From positions 1-64,000 of the forward strand of contig CAVVKG010000006.1 in the NCBI GenBank assembly GCA_963748925.1: a DNA stretch of 64,000 nt, read 5' to 3'. The stretch is from Cryomorpha sp963748925. GTDB lineage: Bacteria > Bacteroidota > Bacteroidia > Flavobacteriales_D > Cryomorphaceae. This document shows positions 63,937-64,000 of the stretch, piece after piece. Made by a program: the position numbers and the translations under genes. The notes under the pieces were generated by a model, which saw only the letters and a program-made list of their open reading frames with translations, did not search any database and was not told the origin of the DNA. Numbering within the stretch: the stretch's first letter is position 1; every line of letters begins with the position of its first letter.

Positions 63937-64000
63937 AAGGAAGCGCCTTTCAACCAGGCTGCTTATTCGTTGGAATAATACGGTAGGCTTTAGTGTTCGC

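Noticed and set aside
1..64000. CRISPR arrays, tRNA/rRNA genes, insertion sequences, phage genes
   Set aside because: I looked for direct-repeat arrays, clover-leaf sequences, transposase motifs and terminal repeats and saw none that hold up.

Overview
This window looks like a chromosomal segment of a marine-type member of the Bacteroidota, most likely order Flavobacteriales; the family cannot be fixed by eye. The evidence is: promoters of the Bacteroidota type (TTG / TAnnTTTG) at several genes; type IX secretion (T9SS) cargo with C-terminal sorting domains and a PorE-like envelope protein; a complete Na+-translocating NADH:quinone reductase operon; a CarboxypepD_reg/TonB-dependent receptor; a Reg_prop histidine kinase; and many Bacteroidota-restricted families (DUF4412, DUF4199, DUF5103, DUF4924). 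There is no phage, transposase, CRISPR array, rRNA or tRNA that I can see. Almost everything is chromosomal core or near-core.

Layout. 1-1063: palindrome-rich gene-free edge plus a pentapeptide-repeat protein. 1064-4536: TonB-dependent receptor broken by a one-base frameshift, then a DUF4412 protein. 5012-8286: polyamine operon (arginine decarboxylase, agmatinase, deoxyhypusine-synthase-like enzyme). 8441-11442: small acidic and basic proteins, a VOC protein, and dnaX. 11653-12732: ribosomal operon rpsF-rpsR-rplI. 12848-17685: membrane and envelope proteins, a Na+/H+ antiporter, a LON-domain protein and an FtsB/DivIC-like protein. 17866-24721: pruA, a large Reg_prop histidine kinase (frameshifted), apaG and DUF5103. 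24850-30856: nqrABCDEF. 31418-39777: VWA protein, MscS channel, AIM24, M28 peptidase, nitroreductase, M23/LysM peptidase and a beta-barrel protein. 39830-48205: marR-yceI, a membrane MutS-like ATPase, a second MscS, a secreted peptidylarginine-deiminase-like protein, blaI-blaR1/TonB and an esterase. 48237-56072: MltF-like lytic transglycosylase, AcpH, a LytS/LytTR pair, SiaC-like, OmpH-like, DUF4924 and M42 peptidase. 56186-63936: TPR protein, PorE-like OmpA protein, a large T9SS cargo protein, mnmD and a NUDIX hydrolase.

How the genes fit together. Energy and ion balance are sodium-based (Nqr, antiporter, two MscS channels). Arginine is a recurring substrate: it is decarboxylated inside the cell to make polyamines, and outside the cell a T9SS-exported PPAD-like deiminase may act on peptidyl-arginine. 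Envelope turnover and secretion genes (MltF, M23, PorE-like, Skp/OmpH-like) are scattered through the window.

Most notable observations: (i) dnaX carries an uninterrupted A10 run exactly at the gamma/tau boundary, with stops just after it in both other frames; (ii) a Porphyromonas-PPAD-like secreted arginine deiminase with the R-P-R substrate-binding pair; (iii) four genes with the exact spacing TAnnTTTG-N4-ATG, predicting leaderless mRNAs, two of them regulator genes with operator palindromes on the promoter; (iv) three genes each broken by one extra base in a three-base homopolymer; (v) an intrinsic terminator for the M42 peptidase gene that lies inside the convergent coding sequence.
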